Assembly: GCF_014202315.1 (NCBI RefSeq)
Contig: NZ_JACHGN010000023.1
Span: 1 to 64,000 of the forward strand
From: Thermocatellispora tengchongensis
GTDB lineage: Bacteria; Actinomycetota; Actinomycetes; Streptosporangiales; Streptosporangiaceae
DNA: 64,000 bases
Direction: 5' to 3'
Positions 53,166-61,703 of the stretch are shown here, piece after piece. Positions within the stretch are counted from its first letter, which is position 1. Each line of letters begins with the position of its first letter. Below the pieces are notes generated by a model. It was not told the DNA's origin, searched no databases, and saw only the letters and a program-made list of their open reading frames with translations. The position numbers and the translations under genes are program-made.

Positions 53166-53213
53166 GTGCCTCTCCTTCGCTGCTGGGACGCGTGGCAATG
53201 GCATTCCCCAATT

Positions 53214-53236
53214 GCTAAATCGGGTTAGCGCCCGAT
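53214..53236. promoter_or_regulatory. Overlapping inverted repeats, LacI-type operator of GH68 operon
   Basis: GCTAA-ATCGGG-TTAGC (53214-53229) overlaps ATCGGG-TTAGCG-CCCGAT (53219-53236). The first is a CG-centred LacI-like site of 16 bp. It lies between the importer start (53165) and the LacI start (53305). Two interleaved symmetries could allow two binding registers or two regulators. Confidence 0.6.
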
Positions 53237-53304
53237 AGTCTCACCATGCGCGTCGCGAGGTGTCAACCCCCCGTAACACATCCTTGACGATCGGAGGTCC
53301 CCGG

Positions 53305-54378
53305 GTGAGCCCACGACGGGTCACGCTGGCCGACGTGGCCAAAGCGGCCGGCGTCTCCCGCCCGACCGCCTCACTGGTGCTGTCCGGCCGTGGCCGCGAG
53401 CTGCGCATCTCTCAGGACGTCGAGCAGCGAGTCCTGCGAGCCGCCGACGAGTTGCAGTACCGGCCCAACATCGTCTCCGTGGGCCTGCGCACGGGCAGCA
53501 CCCGCACGATCGGCTTCGTCTCCGACACCGTCGCCACCTCACGCCTGGCCGGCGACATGATCAAGGGAGCGCTGGAGGCCGCCCGCGAACGCGGCGTCAT
53601 GCTGTTCATCGGCGAGACCGAAGGAGACCCCGAGCTCGAACGCCTCCTGCTGCAGGCCATGCACGACCGTCAGGTCGACGGACTCATCCTGGCCTCGATG
53701 TTCACCAGGACCATCAAGGTGCCCAAGGGCGTCACGGCCGCTCCCGCCGTCCTGCTCAACGCGCTGCCCAAACAGCCCGGCACCCTGCCCGCCGTCATCC
53801 CCGACGAGATCGAGGCCGGGCGCCTCGCCGCCCGGGTGCTCCTCGACGCCGGCCATCGCGAGGGCATCTATGTGATCGGCGCCGGCCCCGGCATGCGCAA
53901 CGTGCCCCCCGACACCGTAGCGGGGGTGGAACGGCTCAGGGGCATCCGCGAGGCGCTCGGCGAGGCGGGCGTCAAGCTCGCGGGAGGCCGCCTCTGTGAG
54001 GACTGGCAGCCCGAGTACGGCCTGACCGAGACGCGGGAGCTGTTGCGGACCAGGCGCCCCCGCGCGTTGATCTGTTTCAACGACCGCATCGCCATGGGCG
54101 CGTACCAGGCGCTCGACGACGCCGGGCTCAAGGTGCCACAGGACGTCTCCGTCGTCTCGTTCGACGACCATCCCATCGCCTCGTGGATACGGCCCAAGCT
54201 GACGACCGTGGCGCTGCCCCATTACGAGCTCGGCCGCAAGGCCGTTGACGTGCTGTTCGACGAGATCGGCCGCGATCAGCCCGACCCCGGCCGGAAGGGC
54301 GAGGTGCACCGGGTCACGATGCCCCTCCGGACGCGGGAGTCCGTGGCGCCGCCGCACACCGGCGGGTCCGCCGGCTGA
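53305..54378 (+). CDS. LacI-family repressor of the GH68 operon
   Basis: GGAGGT lies 6 bases before the GTG at 53305, which is preferred over an upstream GTG at 53260. The 357-residue protein has the HTH VTLADVAKAAGVSRPTASLV, a hinge (RPNIVSVGLRTGSTRTIG) and a sugar-binding domain (RALICFNDRIAMGAYQALDD, SVVSFDDHPIASWIRPKL). It is divergent from the importer operon and probably represses it in the absence of the sugar. Confidence 0.93.
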   Translation: MSPRRVTLADVAKAAGVSRPTASLVLSGRGRELRISQDVEQRVLRAADELQYRPNIVSVGLRTGSTRTIGFVSDTVATSRLAGDMIKGALEAARERGVMLFIGETEGDPELERLLLQAMHDRQVDGLILASMFTRTIKVPKGVTAAPAVLLNALPKQPGTLPAVIPDEIEAGRLAARVLLDAGHREGIYVIGAGPGMRNVPPDTVAGVERLRGIREALGEAGVKLAGGRLCEDWQPEYGLTETRELLRTRRPRALICFNDRIAMGAYQALDDAGLKVPQDVSVVSFDDHPIASWIRPKLTTVALPHYELGRKAVDVLFDEIGRDQPDPGRKGEVHRVTMPLRTRESVAPPHTGGSAG

Positions 54379-54451
54379 CCGCCATCGGCGCCTGGAGCAC
54401 ACCGCACCGACGGCCCCGTGTTCCCGATGCGGTTCACCCGGCCAGAGGCCC

Positions 54452-55837
54452 CTACACCCGCCTGCCGGCGGTGTCGGCGCCGGCCGCGGCCGGCATGCGC
54501 ATGTGGGCGAGCGGCCGGTGCGTGAGCGGCGGCGACTGCCAGGCCGCCGTGAAGGTGTCGCCGGCCGGGTTCAGGGTCAGGCGCAGGCGGTGCGGGGTCT
54601 CCAGGAAGACCACATCGACGTGGAGTTCGCCGTCGGACCAGGCCCACGCGGTGGCCCAGACGTCGGTGGTGGTCCAGCGGCCGGCCGGGCCGAGGGCCGC
54701 CGTGACCGGCGGGCCGTCGTCGGTCAGGGTCATCTCGCCGGGGCTCAACTCCACCGTACGCAAACGACCGACCTGGTTCTCCGGGCCCGGCCGGTAGGTC
54801 GCCCTGGTGATCGCGCCGGTCGTACCCGCCGGAAGGGCCAGGTCCGGGGTGAGAGCCGGCCACGGCCCCTCCGGGCCGCTCTCCGCGGTCAGGGCCGGCA
54901 GCAGATGCGCCCACACCTGATCGAGCACCCCCTGCATGTTCGGGCTCTGCGCGGTCATCGCCACCACCGCGTCGGCCTCCGGCAGGACCAGCGCGAACTG
55001 GCCGTGCGCTCCGGCGGCGCGGTACCCGTGCCGGCTGACCCAGAACTGGAAGCCGTACCCCTGCCGCCAGTCCGGATCGGGACCGTCGGTGGCGACCTGC
55101 GACCGGGTGGCCTCGGCGACCCACTCGGCCGGCAGCAGCCGTTCGCCCTGCCAGACGCCGTCGTCCAGATAGAGTTGTCCGAGCTTGGCGATCGCCTCGG
55201 TGGTCGTGTGCAATCCGAGATGGGCCAGCTCATCACCGGCCGAGTCGCGCCACCACCCGTGCGTGTCGATGCCCAGCGGCTCGAACAGCCGAGGCCCCAG
55301 GAAGGCGGCCGGCGAGCCGCCGCCGACCTTCCGCACGATCGCGGCGAGTGTGCTCGTGCACGGCTGGTTGTAGGCGAAGAACGTGCCCGGTTCGAACTCC
55401 GGCGGCAACAGCAGCAGGCCGAGCGCCGTGTCACCCTCCCCGGCCCGGTACGCCTGCTCCTCCCGCTCGCCGGCGTGCCCGCTGGCCATCGCGGCCACAT
55501 GCCGGACCAGCGTGGCGCGTGACCGCGGATCGGTCACCCGGGCGTCCCACTCGGGAAAGTAGGACAGCACGGTGGCGTCCAGGTCGGCCAGGCCCTCGGC
55601 CACCGCGAAGCCGAGGGCGGTCGAGACGAAACTCTTGCTCAGCGAATACAGCACCCGCGGCGACTCCGGCCGGTACGGACGCCACCAACGCTCGGCCACC
55701 ACGTGGCCGTGCCGCAGCACCATCAGGCTGTGCAGCTCGACGTCCGGCAGAGGGGCGAGGGCGGCGATGAACGCGTCGATGCCGGTCGCGTCGACGCCCT
55801 GCTCGGCGGGAGTGCTCCTGGGAAGACGATCGCTCAT
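54452..55837 (-). CDS. Serine hydrolase, class C beta-lactamase-like
   Basis: This 461-residue protein has no signal peptide. The serine nucleophile motif SLSK (Ser65, Lys68) and AYNQPCTST are visible; AHGQFALVLPEADAVVAMT stands where the third motif is expected. A beta-domain of ~110 residues is attached at the C-terminus. The family includes esterases and peptidases; the substrate is unknown. It is third in a leftward group with a quinone oxidoreductase and an aldo/keto reductase. Its RBS/start region is duplicated (55832-55870), giving an upstream eight-codon frame that overlaps its ATG. Confidence 0.88.
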   Translation of the reverse strand: MSDRLPRSTPAEQGVDATGIDAFIAALAPLPDVELHSLMVLRHGHVVAERWWRPYRPESPRVLYSLSKSFVSTALGFAVAEGLADLDATVLSYFPEWDARVTDPRSRATLVRHVAAMASGHAGEREEQAYRAGEGDTALGLLLLPPEFEPGTFFAYNQPCTSTLAAIVRKVGGGSPAAFLGPRLFEPLGIDTHGWWRDSAGDELAHLGLHTTTEAIAKLGQLYLDDGVWQGERLLPAEWVAEATRSQVATDGPDPDWRQGYGFQFWVSRHGYRAAGAHGQFALVLPEADAVVAMTAQSPNMQGVLDQVWAHLLPALTAESGPEGPWPALTPDLALPAGTTGAITRATYRPGPENQVGRLRTVELSPGEMTLTDDGPPVTAALGPAGRWTTTDVWATAWAWSDGELHVDVVFLETPHRLRLTLNPAGDTFTAAWQSPPLTHRPLAHMRMPAAAGADTAGRRV

Positions 55838-55870
55838 CGTTCTCCTCGGCTGCTCATCGTTCTCCTCGGC
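55832..55870 (-). repeat. 19-bp duplication of ribosome site and start codon
   Basis: Two copies of the 19-bp GCTCATCGTTCTCCTCGGC lie at 55832-55850 and 55852-55870. On the minus strand each carries GAGGAG and ATG. The upstream copy opens a tiny frame (55857-55834, MSSRGER) that stops in ATGA overlap with the serine-hydrolase start. Confidence 0.85.
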
Positions 55871-55888
55871 GGTCGAGCCGGCCGGACG

Positions 55889-56908
55889 TCACCATGCGAC
55901 GTCCACCAGGACCTTGCCGACCGCGCCGCCCTCCACAGCCCGGTGGGCGTCGGCGGTGCGGTCGAGCGGAAAGCGGACCAGGGGCAAGCCGTGCTCCTCC
56001 CCGACCGGCAGGGCGCCGTCGCGGACCGCGGCGGCGACGTCCTCGGCGGCCGCGGCGCGCACCTCCGGACCGGCCGTGTAGAGCACCAGGAACTGGAAGC
56101 GGGCGTTCAGCACCATGTTCCGCAGCACGTCCAGTTCGACCGGTTTGCCACCGTCGTTGGCGTAGGTCGAGATCGTGCCGCGCGTCCGCAGCACGGCCAG
56201 GTCCAGGGCGAGGTTCGCGCCGAGCGCCACCTCGGCGACGATGTCGACGCCGTCCGGGGCGACCTTGCGGATCTCGGCGGCCGGGTCGCCCTCGCGATAG
56301 TTGATCACGTGGTGGGCGCCCGCGGCGGTGGCCAGCCGGGCCTTCTCCGGGCCGCTGACCGTGCTGACCACGGTGGCCCCGGCCCACCGGGCGAGCTGGA
56401 TCACCGCGTGCCCGACCGCCCCGGCCCCGCCCGCGGCGAGCACCACCCTGCCGTCGAGCGCGCCGGGCCGCAGACGGCTCGGCCCGTCCTCGGCGACGGT
56501 GAGCGCGCGGTGCGCGGTGAGCGCGGGGACGCCGAGTGAGGCGCCGACGTCGAAACCGGCCGCGTCGGGCAGCGGCACGGCCTGCTCGGCGGGGACGACG
56601 GTGAACTCGGCGGCGGTGCCGGTGGGCCGCCCGGCGGCGGCCATGAACAGCCAGACCCGCTGACCGACCCGGCTCTGATCGACCCCCTCACCGACGGCGT
56701 CGATCACGCCGGCGCCGTCCAGGTGCGGAGTGACCTCCGGGAACCTCTTGGGGCCCGCGGCGCCGGAACGGGCCTGCCAGTCGGTCGGGTTGACCCCGGA
56801 CACGGCGATCCGGACCCGAACCTCGCCTGGGCCGGGCACGGGCAGGTCGCGCTCGACGAGCCGAAGAACGTCGGGGCCGCCGTTGTCGCGGTAGACGATG
56901 GCCTTCAT
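55889..56908 (-). CDS. NADPH:quinone oxidoreductase-like MDR enzyme
   Basis: This 339-residue zinc-free MDR protein begins MKAIVYRDNGGPDVLRLVER, then VSGVNPTDWQARSG and the Rossmann motif AAGGAGAVGHAVIQLARWAG. It lacks the zinc cysteines of alcohol dehydrogenases. The family reduces quinones or enones with NADPH. It lies 72 bases after the aldo/keto reductase stop and 51 before the serine hydrolase start, in a probable stress or detoxification operon controlled by the TetR gene at 58301. Confidence 0.9.
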   Translation of the reverse strand: MKAIVYRDNGGPDVLRLVERDLPVPGPGEVRVRIAVSGVNPTDWQARSGAAGPKRFPEVTPHLDGAGVIDAVGEGVDQSRVGQRVWLFMAAAGRPTGTAAEFTVVPAEQAVPLPDAAGFDVGASLGVPALTAHRALTVAEDGPSRLRPGALDGRVVLAAGGAGAVGHAVIQLARWAGATVVSTVSGPEKARLATAAGAHHVINYREGDPAAEIRKVAPDGVDIVAEVALGANLALDLAVLRTRGTISTYANDGGKPVELDVLRNMVLNARFQFLVLYTAGPEVRAAAAEDVAAAVRDGALPVGEEHGLPLVRFPLDRTADAHRAVEGGAVGKVLVDVAW

Positions 56909-56980
56909 TGTCAGTGATCACTCCACTCGGTGGTGATGCCGTGGCAGAACAGGGCGTCCATGGCCGTACGCGTCTCCCGG

Positions 56981-57874
56981 CTAACCGATCGGGATGTCGG
57001 CGGAGCGGGACTCGACGGCGTCGAGGACGGCGAGGGTGGCGTCGTCGAGGGTGATCTCGCCGACCGCCATGTTGGCCTCAAGGTGGGCGGCGTCGGCGGT
57101 GCCGGGGATGAGCAGCACGTTCGGGGCGTGGTGCAGCAGCCAGGAGAGGCCGACCTGGGCGGGCGTGACGCCCAGCGACTCGGCCACGGCGCGGACGGCC
57201 GGCTCCTCGGTGACCTTGGGCAGGCCCGGGAAGGCCCCGCCGAGCGGGAAGAACGGCACCCAGGCGATGCCCTCGGCGGTGCACAGCCGCAGCATGTCCT
57301 CGTCGTCGCGGGAGACGAGACTGTAGGCGTTCTGCACGCAGACGATGCCGGCCGGCAGGGCGCGGCGCAGGCCGTCGAGGGTGACGCTGCTCAGGCCGAT
57401 CGCGCCGATCTTGCCCTCGTCGCGCAGGGCGATCATGGTCGCGAGCTGGTCGTCGAGATCGACCACCTGGTCGCCCTCGGGGCGCAGGCCGGGTCCGGTG
57501 TCCAGGCGCCGGAGGTTGACCACCGGGATCCGATCGACGCCGAGGCTGCGCAGGTTGTCCTCGACGCTGGCCCGCAACTGCTCGGGCCGCTGCGCGACCC
57601 GCAGCGGCAGGCGCCCGTCCGGGTCGGGGTCGGCGCCGACCTTGGTGACGACCAGAACATCGTCTTCGGGGCGCAGGGCTTCGCGGATCACGGCGTTGGC
57701 GAAGCCGAAGCCGTAGAACTCGGCGGTGTCCACGTGATTCACGCCCAGTTCGACCGCGCGGCGCAGCAGCGCGACGGCCTCGGCGCGGCGGTCGTGCAGG
57801 CGCTCGAGCTGGAGCGCGCCGTAGCCGAGCCGGGACACGGCCCGGCCGGCGAACGGAGCGGTAGAGGTGCTCAT
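56981..57874 (-). CDS. Aldo/keto reductase
   Basis: This 297-residue TIM-barrel enzyme starts at ATG 57874 with GAGGAG upstream. Catalytic Asp and Tyr are in HVDTAEFYGFG and Lys in VVTKVGADPD. The usual catalytic His position reads VVNLRRLD, so the His is replaced. This VVNLR variant occurs in an actinobacterial AKR subgroup and may change chemistry. It is first of the three-gene leftward group and divergent from TetR. Confidence 0.9.
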   Translation of the reverse strand: MSTSTAPFAGRAVSRLGYGALQLERLHDRRAEAVALLRRAVELGVNHVDTAEFYGFGFANAVIREALRPEDDVLVVTKVGADPDPDGRLPLRVAQRPEQLRASVEDNLRSLGVDRIPVVNLRRLDTGPGLRPEGDQVVDLDDQLATMIALRDEGKIGAIGLSSVTLDGLRRALPAGIVCVQNAYSLVSRDDEDMLRLCTAEGIAWVPFFPLGGAFPGLPKVTEEPAVRAVAESLGVTPAQVGLSWLLHHAPNVLLIPGTADAAHLEANMAVGEITLDDATLAVLDAVESRSADIPIG

Positions 57875-58167
57875 GAGTGTCTCCTCGATCGATGATCGCA
57901 ACACGGTGTACGACGGGCGGACGCAGAGCGCCTGGACGATCGCCGTGGCGCGCTCCCGGGCCCGAGCCGCCCCAGGCCGACGTCCATCGGCGGCTACGAC
58001 GCCTTCCGCACGGTGGCACCGGCCCCGGCGACACGCCCCCGGGCCTGACCGGCGATCAGGGGTGAGCTGCCCAGTTCGTCATCCTCACCGCACGACCCCG
58101 GTCGCTCGGCAGGTCGTGAGCCGCCCTCGCCCGACGTTCCCATGGCCCACACCCTACGGCTATGGAA

Positions 58168-58248
58168 TGACAGATAGCAATATTTGTCAGCCAGATATCG
58201 ACAGACACTCGCAGCTCTTTGACTTCTGTCAGTGCGCTAACGTACGTT
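58168..58248. promoter_or_regulatory. Candidate TetR operators between AKR and TetR genes
   Basis: TGACAGATA and TATTTGTCA (58168-58176, 58181-58189) form 9-bp arms with one mismatch. Closer to the TetR gene is the 10-bp palindrome AACGTACGTT (58239-58248), 53 bases before its start. The region is markedly AT-richer than its surroundings. The remainder of 57875-58300 holds no gene I can support. Confidence 0.6.
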
Positions 58249-58300
58249 CCTCGCTGGGGAAGCCCGGCGGCCCGGCAGGGAGGCTCGACAAGGAGGTCTG

Positions 58301-58888
58301 ATGCGCGGGGAGCCACTCGACGCGGAGACGATCGTGTCGGCCACCGAGGAGGTGCTGCGCCGCCACGGTCCGGAAAAGGCCACGGTGCTGGATGTCGCGC
58401 GGCTGCTGGGAGTGAGCCACGGGAGCGTGTACCGGCATTTTCCGTCCAAGGCGGCGCTGCGCGAGGCCGTGATCCGGCGCTGGCTGGACCGGGTGCAAGA
58501 GCAGCTCGCCGCGGCGGTTCAGGCTCCCGGACTGACCCCGCCCGACCGGTTGCGCGCCCTGCTCACCGCCATGTTCGCCGCGAAGTGGGCGAAGGCGAGG
58601 GAAGACCCGGAACTGTTCGCCACCTTCCGGGTGCTGGCGATGGAGCACAGCAGCGTGTCCTCGGCCCATATCGCCTTCCTGCTCGCCCAGATCCGCGCCA
58701 TCGTCGCCGACGGCATCGCCGGCGGCGACTTCGCAGCCGGTGAGCCAGAGGTGATCGCGCGAGCCGTCCTCAACGCGACCAGCCGCTTCCACCACCCGAC
58801 GCACGCCCCGGAGTGGCGCTCCCCCGAGGTCGAAGCGGAGTCCGAGGATGTCGTCTCGCTCATCCTCAACGGCATCCGGGCACGGTGA
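58301..58888 (+). CDS. TetR-family repressor
   Basis: This 195-residue protein has AGGAGG five bases before the ATG. The HTH is TVLDVARLLGVSHGSVYRHF. The C-terminal part resembles YbjK/TetR_C domains (LFATFRVLAMEHSSVSSAHI; PEVIARAVLNATSRFHHP). It is divergent from the aldo/keto reductase group and probably represses it and itself through sites at 58168-58248. Confidence 0.93.
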   Translation: MRGEPLDAETIVSATEEVLRRHGPEKATVLDVARLLGVSHGSVYRHFPSKAALREAVIRRWLDRVQEQLAAAVQAPGLTPPDRLRALLTAMFAAKWAKAREDPELFATFRVLAMEHSSVSSAHIAFLLAQIRAIVADGIAGGDFAAGEPEVIARAVLNATSRFHHPTHAPEWRSPEVEAESEDVVSLILNGIRAR

Positions 58889-58984
58889 CGGCCGCCTCAG
58901 GCGATCAGGCGGCAGGGCGCCGCTGACGACGCCGCCGGTGACCGTCGCCCGCCCCCGACCCAGGGGCGCGCCAGGCGAACGCGC

Positions 58985-59380
58985 TCACGAGGCCCGCCGG
59001 CAGGCCGGGCAGATGCCGTAGATCTCTTCGGGCTGGAACCCGTCCATGTCCTCCTCCCCCGAGCGCTCGATCACCAGCCTGCAGATCCTGCAGATGAGGT
59101 GGTGATGCCTGACAGGCCCGCAGAGCCGGTAGGTCGCCTCCCCGACCTGGGAGAACACGTGGACCAGGCCCGCCATGGCCAGCGAGGACACCGCCCGGTA
59201 CACCGTGCTGAGGCCGATCGCCTCGCCCCGTTCGACGAGTTCGAGATGGATCTGCTGAGCCGCGACCGGCCGCGTGTGCCCCGCCAAAACCTCAAGGACG
59301 GCGATCCGGTGCGGGGTCACCCGGATACCGGCCTCTTCGAGCACCACCTGCCAGCGTGTGCCGACCATGTCCACCACCAT
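58985..59380 (-). CDS. zur: Fur-family zinc uptake regulator (Zur)
   Basis: This 131-residue protein carries a winged helix (RVTPHRIAVLEVLAGHTRPV, GLSTVYRAVSSLAMAGLVHV) and a metal domain with HHHLICRICR and GICPACRR, the two Cys pairs that hold the structural zinc. The Fur branch cannot be told from the helix alone. Zur is favoured because a Zur-like box lies immediately upstream and cobW-type remnants, normally Zur-controlled, lie divergent. ATG 59380 is used; ATG 59368 with GGTGGTGG before it is an alternative. With 59380 the transcript could be leaderless. Confidence 0.85.
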   Translation of the reverse strand: MVVDMVGTRWQVVLEEAGIRVTPHRIAVLEVLAGHTRPVAAQQIHLELVERGEAIGLSTVYRAVSSLAMAGLVHVFSQVGEATYRLCGPVRHHHLICRICRLVIERSGEEDMDGFQPEEIYGICPACRRAS

Positions 59381-59386
59381 CCGACT

Positions 59387-59401
59387 TGACAATGGTTTTC
59401 A
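59387..59401. promoter_or_regulatory. Zur box
   Basis: TGACAATGGTTTTCA is a 6-3-6 inverted repeat (one mismatch), close to the TGAAAATGATTTTCA-type Zur sites of actinobacteria. It overlaps TTGACA of a rightward promoter (with TACAGG 16 bases on) and sits 7 bases from the zur start. Zinc-loaded Zur would repress both sides. The rest of 59393-59528 shows nothing else. Confidence 0.75.
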
Positions 59402-59528
59402 TTTTCCTACAGGGTTTGAGCCGAATGCACCAGCCCTCAGTGAGGAGAGATCGTGTTTCGGCGGCTACGCCTGCGCGGCTCGGCCCCGGCGATCCCGGCC
59501 GTACACCACCTCAGAGAGGACGCAGCCC

Positions 59529-59681
59529 ATGGCCGACGACCGCGTACCCGTGACCGTGCTCACCGGCTTTCTCGGATCGGGCAAGACCACGCTGCTCATC
59601 AAGACGCACCTGGACGAGGTCAAACCCGAGGGCGTGGAGAACGAAGCCGTCGAGCAGGTCGGCTTCGGCTCGCGTTCGGTG
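59529..59681 (+). pseudogene. cobW/G3E GTPase relic with internal deletion
   Basis: The start is intact: VPVTVLTGFLGSGKTTLLI, the P-loop of CobW/YjiA-type zinc chaperone GTPases. It then jumps to THLDEVKPEGVENEAVEQVGF, which in intact members lies about 110 residues later, before the NKTD guanine motif. The zinc CxCC loop and the C-terminal domain are missing. The frame runs into unrelated sequence. The relic keeps its Zur-controlled promoter. Confidence 0.82.
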
Positions 59682-59686
59682 GGCCG

Positions 59687-60116
59687 CCTCCGAGCGGGTG
59701 GCCGTCGCCGACGGCCGGGGCGCGGGTGCTCGACCGGTCAGGCCAGGAGCTGTGGCGTACGGCCGACGCCCCGAGCACGGTGACCGACCTGGCCTGGACG
59801 CGCGACGGCAGGCGCCTGGCCGTGTGCGCCTACAACGGCGTGTACTGCCACGAACGCCACCAGGCCGCACCGGTGGCCGCGTACCCCGACGGCGGCTCGC
59901 ACCTGGCCATCGCGATCACTCCCAACGGGCGCTGGATCTGTACCGGCAACCAGGACTCCAGCATCCGCATCTGGCGCGCCCGCGACGCCGCCGAGCCGAC
60001 CATGTCGGGCTACAACGCCACGCCTGATCCCCGGGCACGACGGCGTCCGCCTGTGGCGGGTGCAGGTGGGGCGTCCCGGCCGGACCATGACGGCGTTGCG
60101 GACGCGGCGAGCATGA
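59687..60116 (+). pseudogene. WD40-repeat protein relic
   Basis: Pieces in more than one frame resemble a WD40 protein often encoded after Zur-controlled cobW. An early piece reads SERVAVADGRG; another frame gives GARVLDRSGQELW, TVTDLAWTRDGRRLAVCAYN, AIAITPNGRWICTGNQDSSI and RIWRARDAAEPTMSGY. After a further break the tail GHDGVRLWRVQV ends at 60116. There are at least two frameshifts and an internal deletion, and no start codon. Confidence 0.75.
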
Positions 60117-60137
60117 CCGCCTCATGCGACCGGCAGC

Positions 60138-61007
60138 TCAAACCAGCAGAAGCACGAAGCTGGCGTAGTGACTGAAGGTAGGTGAGATCGCGCTTCCGGT
60201 GGCCATCCATGCCCCGCTGAGCAGGACGGGGCCGGTGATGCGGTTGTCCGGCGGCGTCTCGCGCAGCAACGCCTGGACGCGCCGGGCCACCTGGAAATCG
60301 GCGGCGCCGGGATACCAGGCCGGGGTGGCCGCGGGGTTGGCGAGGGCCACGCGCGCGATCGTGCGCGCGGTCAGGGCACGGTCGCCGACGGCTTCCGCGG
60401 CGTCCTCGTCGGCCCAGCGCTCAAGGGCCAGACGCAAGGCGCGGTGCGCGCCCGCCAGCGCGGGGACGATGCGGGCGGCGAGGGCGCCGAACATCAGATA
60501 CAGGTGATGGCGGTGCTTGATGTGCGCGGCCTCGTGGCGGAGCACCACCTCCAGTTCGCGGCCGGTCAGCAGCCTGACCAGGCCGGTGGAGAGGATCACC
60601 CCTCCGTCTCTTCCGGGCAGGGCGGCGGCGAAGGGGCGTTCGTCGGCCACCACTCCCGTGCCCAGGTTACGCACGTGCCGCAGATCCGCCCGCTGCCGGA
60701 GCACGGTGCGGACCCCCGCGACGGTCATGGCGCACAGGGCCAGGGCGGCCACGACGGCGACCGGCATGGGCACCGGTCCGTGCTCCAGGAAGAAGTCGCC
60801 GACGATGCCGGCGTCGGCGGCCGTCACGGCGGTCACCGCGGCCAGGATGGCGAACAGGAGCGTGCAGAGCACGGCGAGGACCGTGGCGCCGATGAGAACG
60901 GCGAGGATCCGGGCGGTCCACGCGGGATGCATGCGGGGCTGCCGCCAGGACATGAGCAGGGCCGCGGCGAAGGGAAGCGACGCCGGGATGTAGATCTCCA
61001 GGCTCAT
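60138..61007 (-). CDS. M56-family (BlaR1-like) membrane metallopeptidase
   Basis: This 289-residue membrane protein has helices at ~8-20, ~32-62, ~80-100 and near the C-terminus, and the zinc motif HEAAH (158-162) in LRHEAAHIKHRHHL. It lacks the C-terminal penicillin-binding sensor domain of staphylococcal BlaR1, as is usual for actinobacterial M56 proteins. By family precedent it cleaves the partner BlaI-type repressor after a signal. Its ATG overlaps the BlaI stop (ATGA). Confidence 0.9.
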   Translation of the reverse strand: MSLEIYIPASLPFAAALLMSWRQPRMHPAWTARILAVLIGATVLAVLCTLLFAILAAVTAVTAADAGIVGDFFLEHGPVPMPVAVVAALALCAMTVAGVRTVLRQRADLRHVRNLGTGVVADERPFAAALPGRDGGVILSTGLVRLLTGRELEVVLRHEAAHIKHRHHLYLMFGALAARIVPALAGAHRALRLALERWADEDAAEAVGDRALTARTIARVALANPAATPAWYPGAADFQVARRVQALLRETPPDNRITGPVLLSGAWMATGSAISPTFSHYASFVLLLV

Positions 61008-61366
61008 GCGTCGCTCCTGTGCTCGTCGAGGAGCGCACGCAGCGCCGCCTCTTCCTCGGGGCTCAGACCGTGGACGAAGTGGGTGAGCACTCCCGACGGA
61101 TCGTGGGCCAGGCGAAGGTGGCCGAACATGCGTTCCGCCGCCAGCCCGGATTCGTCGGCGGTCAGGCGGTACACGTACGCCCGCCCCTTCCTCGCGCGCT
61201 CGACCAGGTTCTTCTCCAGCAACCGGAACAGGATGGTGTTGACGGTGGTGTAGGCGGTGCCACCCTCCAGGCGCTCGGCTATGTCGCCCGGGGACAGGAA
61301 GTCATCGGCGCCGGCGAGTACGGCGAGGACTTCCGCCTCCAGTTGCCCTAATTTGCGGCGCGGCAT
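61004..61366 (-). CDS. BlaI/MecI-family repressor
   Basis: This 120-residue protein starts MPRRKLGQLEAEVLAVLAGA and has the winged helix GGTAYTTVNTILFRLLEKNL, with the basic wing ARKGRAYVYRL, followed by dimerisation helices. It belongs to the BlaI/MecI/CopY family and is coupled to the M56 peptidase gene. A BlaI-type operator lies at 61617-61634, and a half-like TACTAC at 61470 is closer to its start. Longer upstream readings are not supported. Confidence 0.92.
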   Translation of the reverse strand: MPRRKLGQLEAEVLAVLAGADDFLSPGDIAERLEGGTAYTTVNTILFRLLEKNLVERARKGRAYVYRLTADESGLAAERMFGHLRLAHDPSGVLTHFVHGLSPEEEAALRALLDEHRSDA

Positions 61367-61616
61367 CGCATCGACCTCGCTCCTCTCCTCGCTCGGGCGG
61401 CCGGGCAGATGCGTCCCGATGCGCCGTGCCGGACCACTGGCCTCCGGCTTCACCCGAACCGTCCGCACACTACTACGGTTGTCATGGTTTCGTCCGGCAC
61501 GGCGCACCTCGCCCCGAACATGCGCCTCGGCACCATGCCGTCCCGGACCACCGCCGACGCTCACCGCACGCCCCCTCCACCGAGTTTTCACGGCTTTGGC
61601 CTGGCCGGCCGTGCAC

Positions 61617-61634
61617 CTATTACATATGTAGTAG
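61617..61634. promoter_or_regulatory. BlaI-type operator
   Basis: CTATTACATATGTAGTAG is an 18-bp palindrome with one mismatched pair and the TACA/TGTA core of BlaI/MecI operators. It is 70 bases before the acyltransferase gene at 61704 and 251 before the blaI start on the other strand, so it may control both. The stretch 61367-61616 shows a possible half site (TACTAC near 61470) but no gene. Confidence 0.75.
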
Positions 61635-61703
61635 CTTGTCGTCACGCCCCGACCGAGCTCACATCCGAGCCCGAGCGCTTCACCCGAGCCCGACGAGGAG
61701 TTC

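Noticed and set aside
59453..60175. Single 240-codon gene spanning the cobW and WD40 relics
   Set aside because: It switches among families and frames; the first part is antisense-like and the P-loop is in a different frame, so it is a composite of relics.
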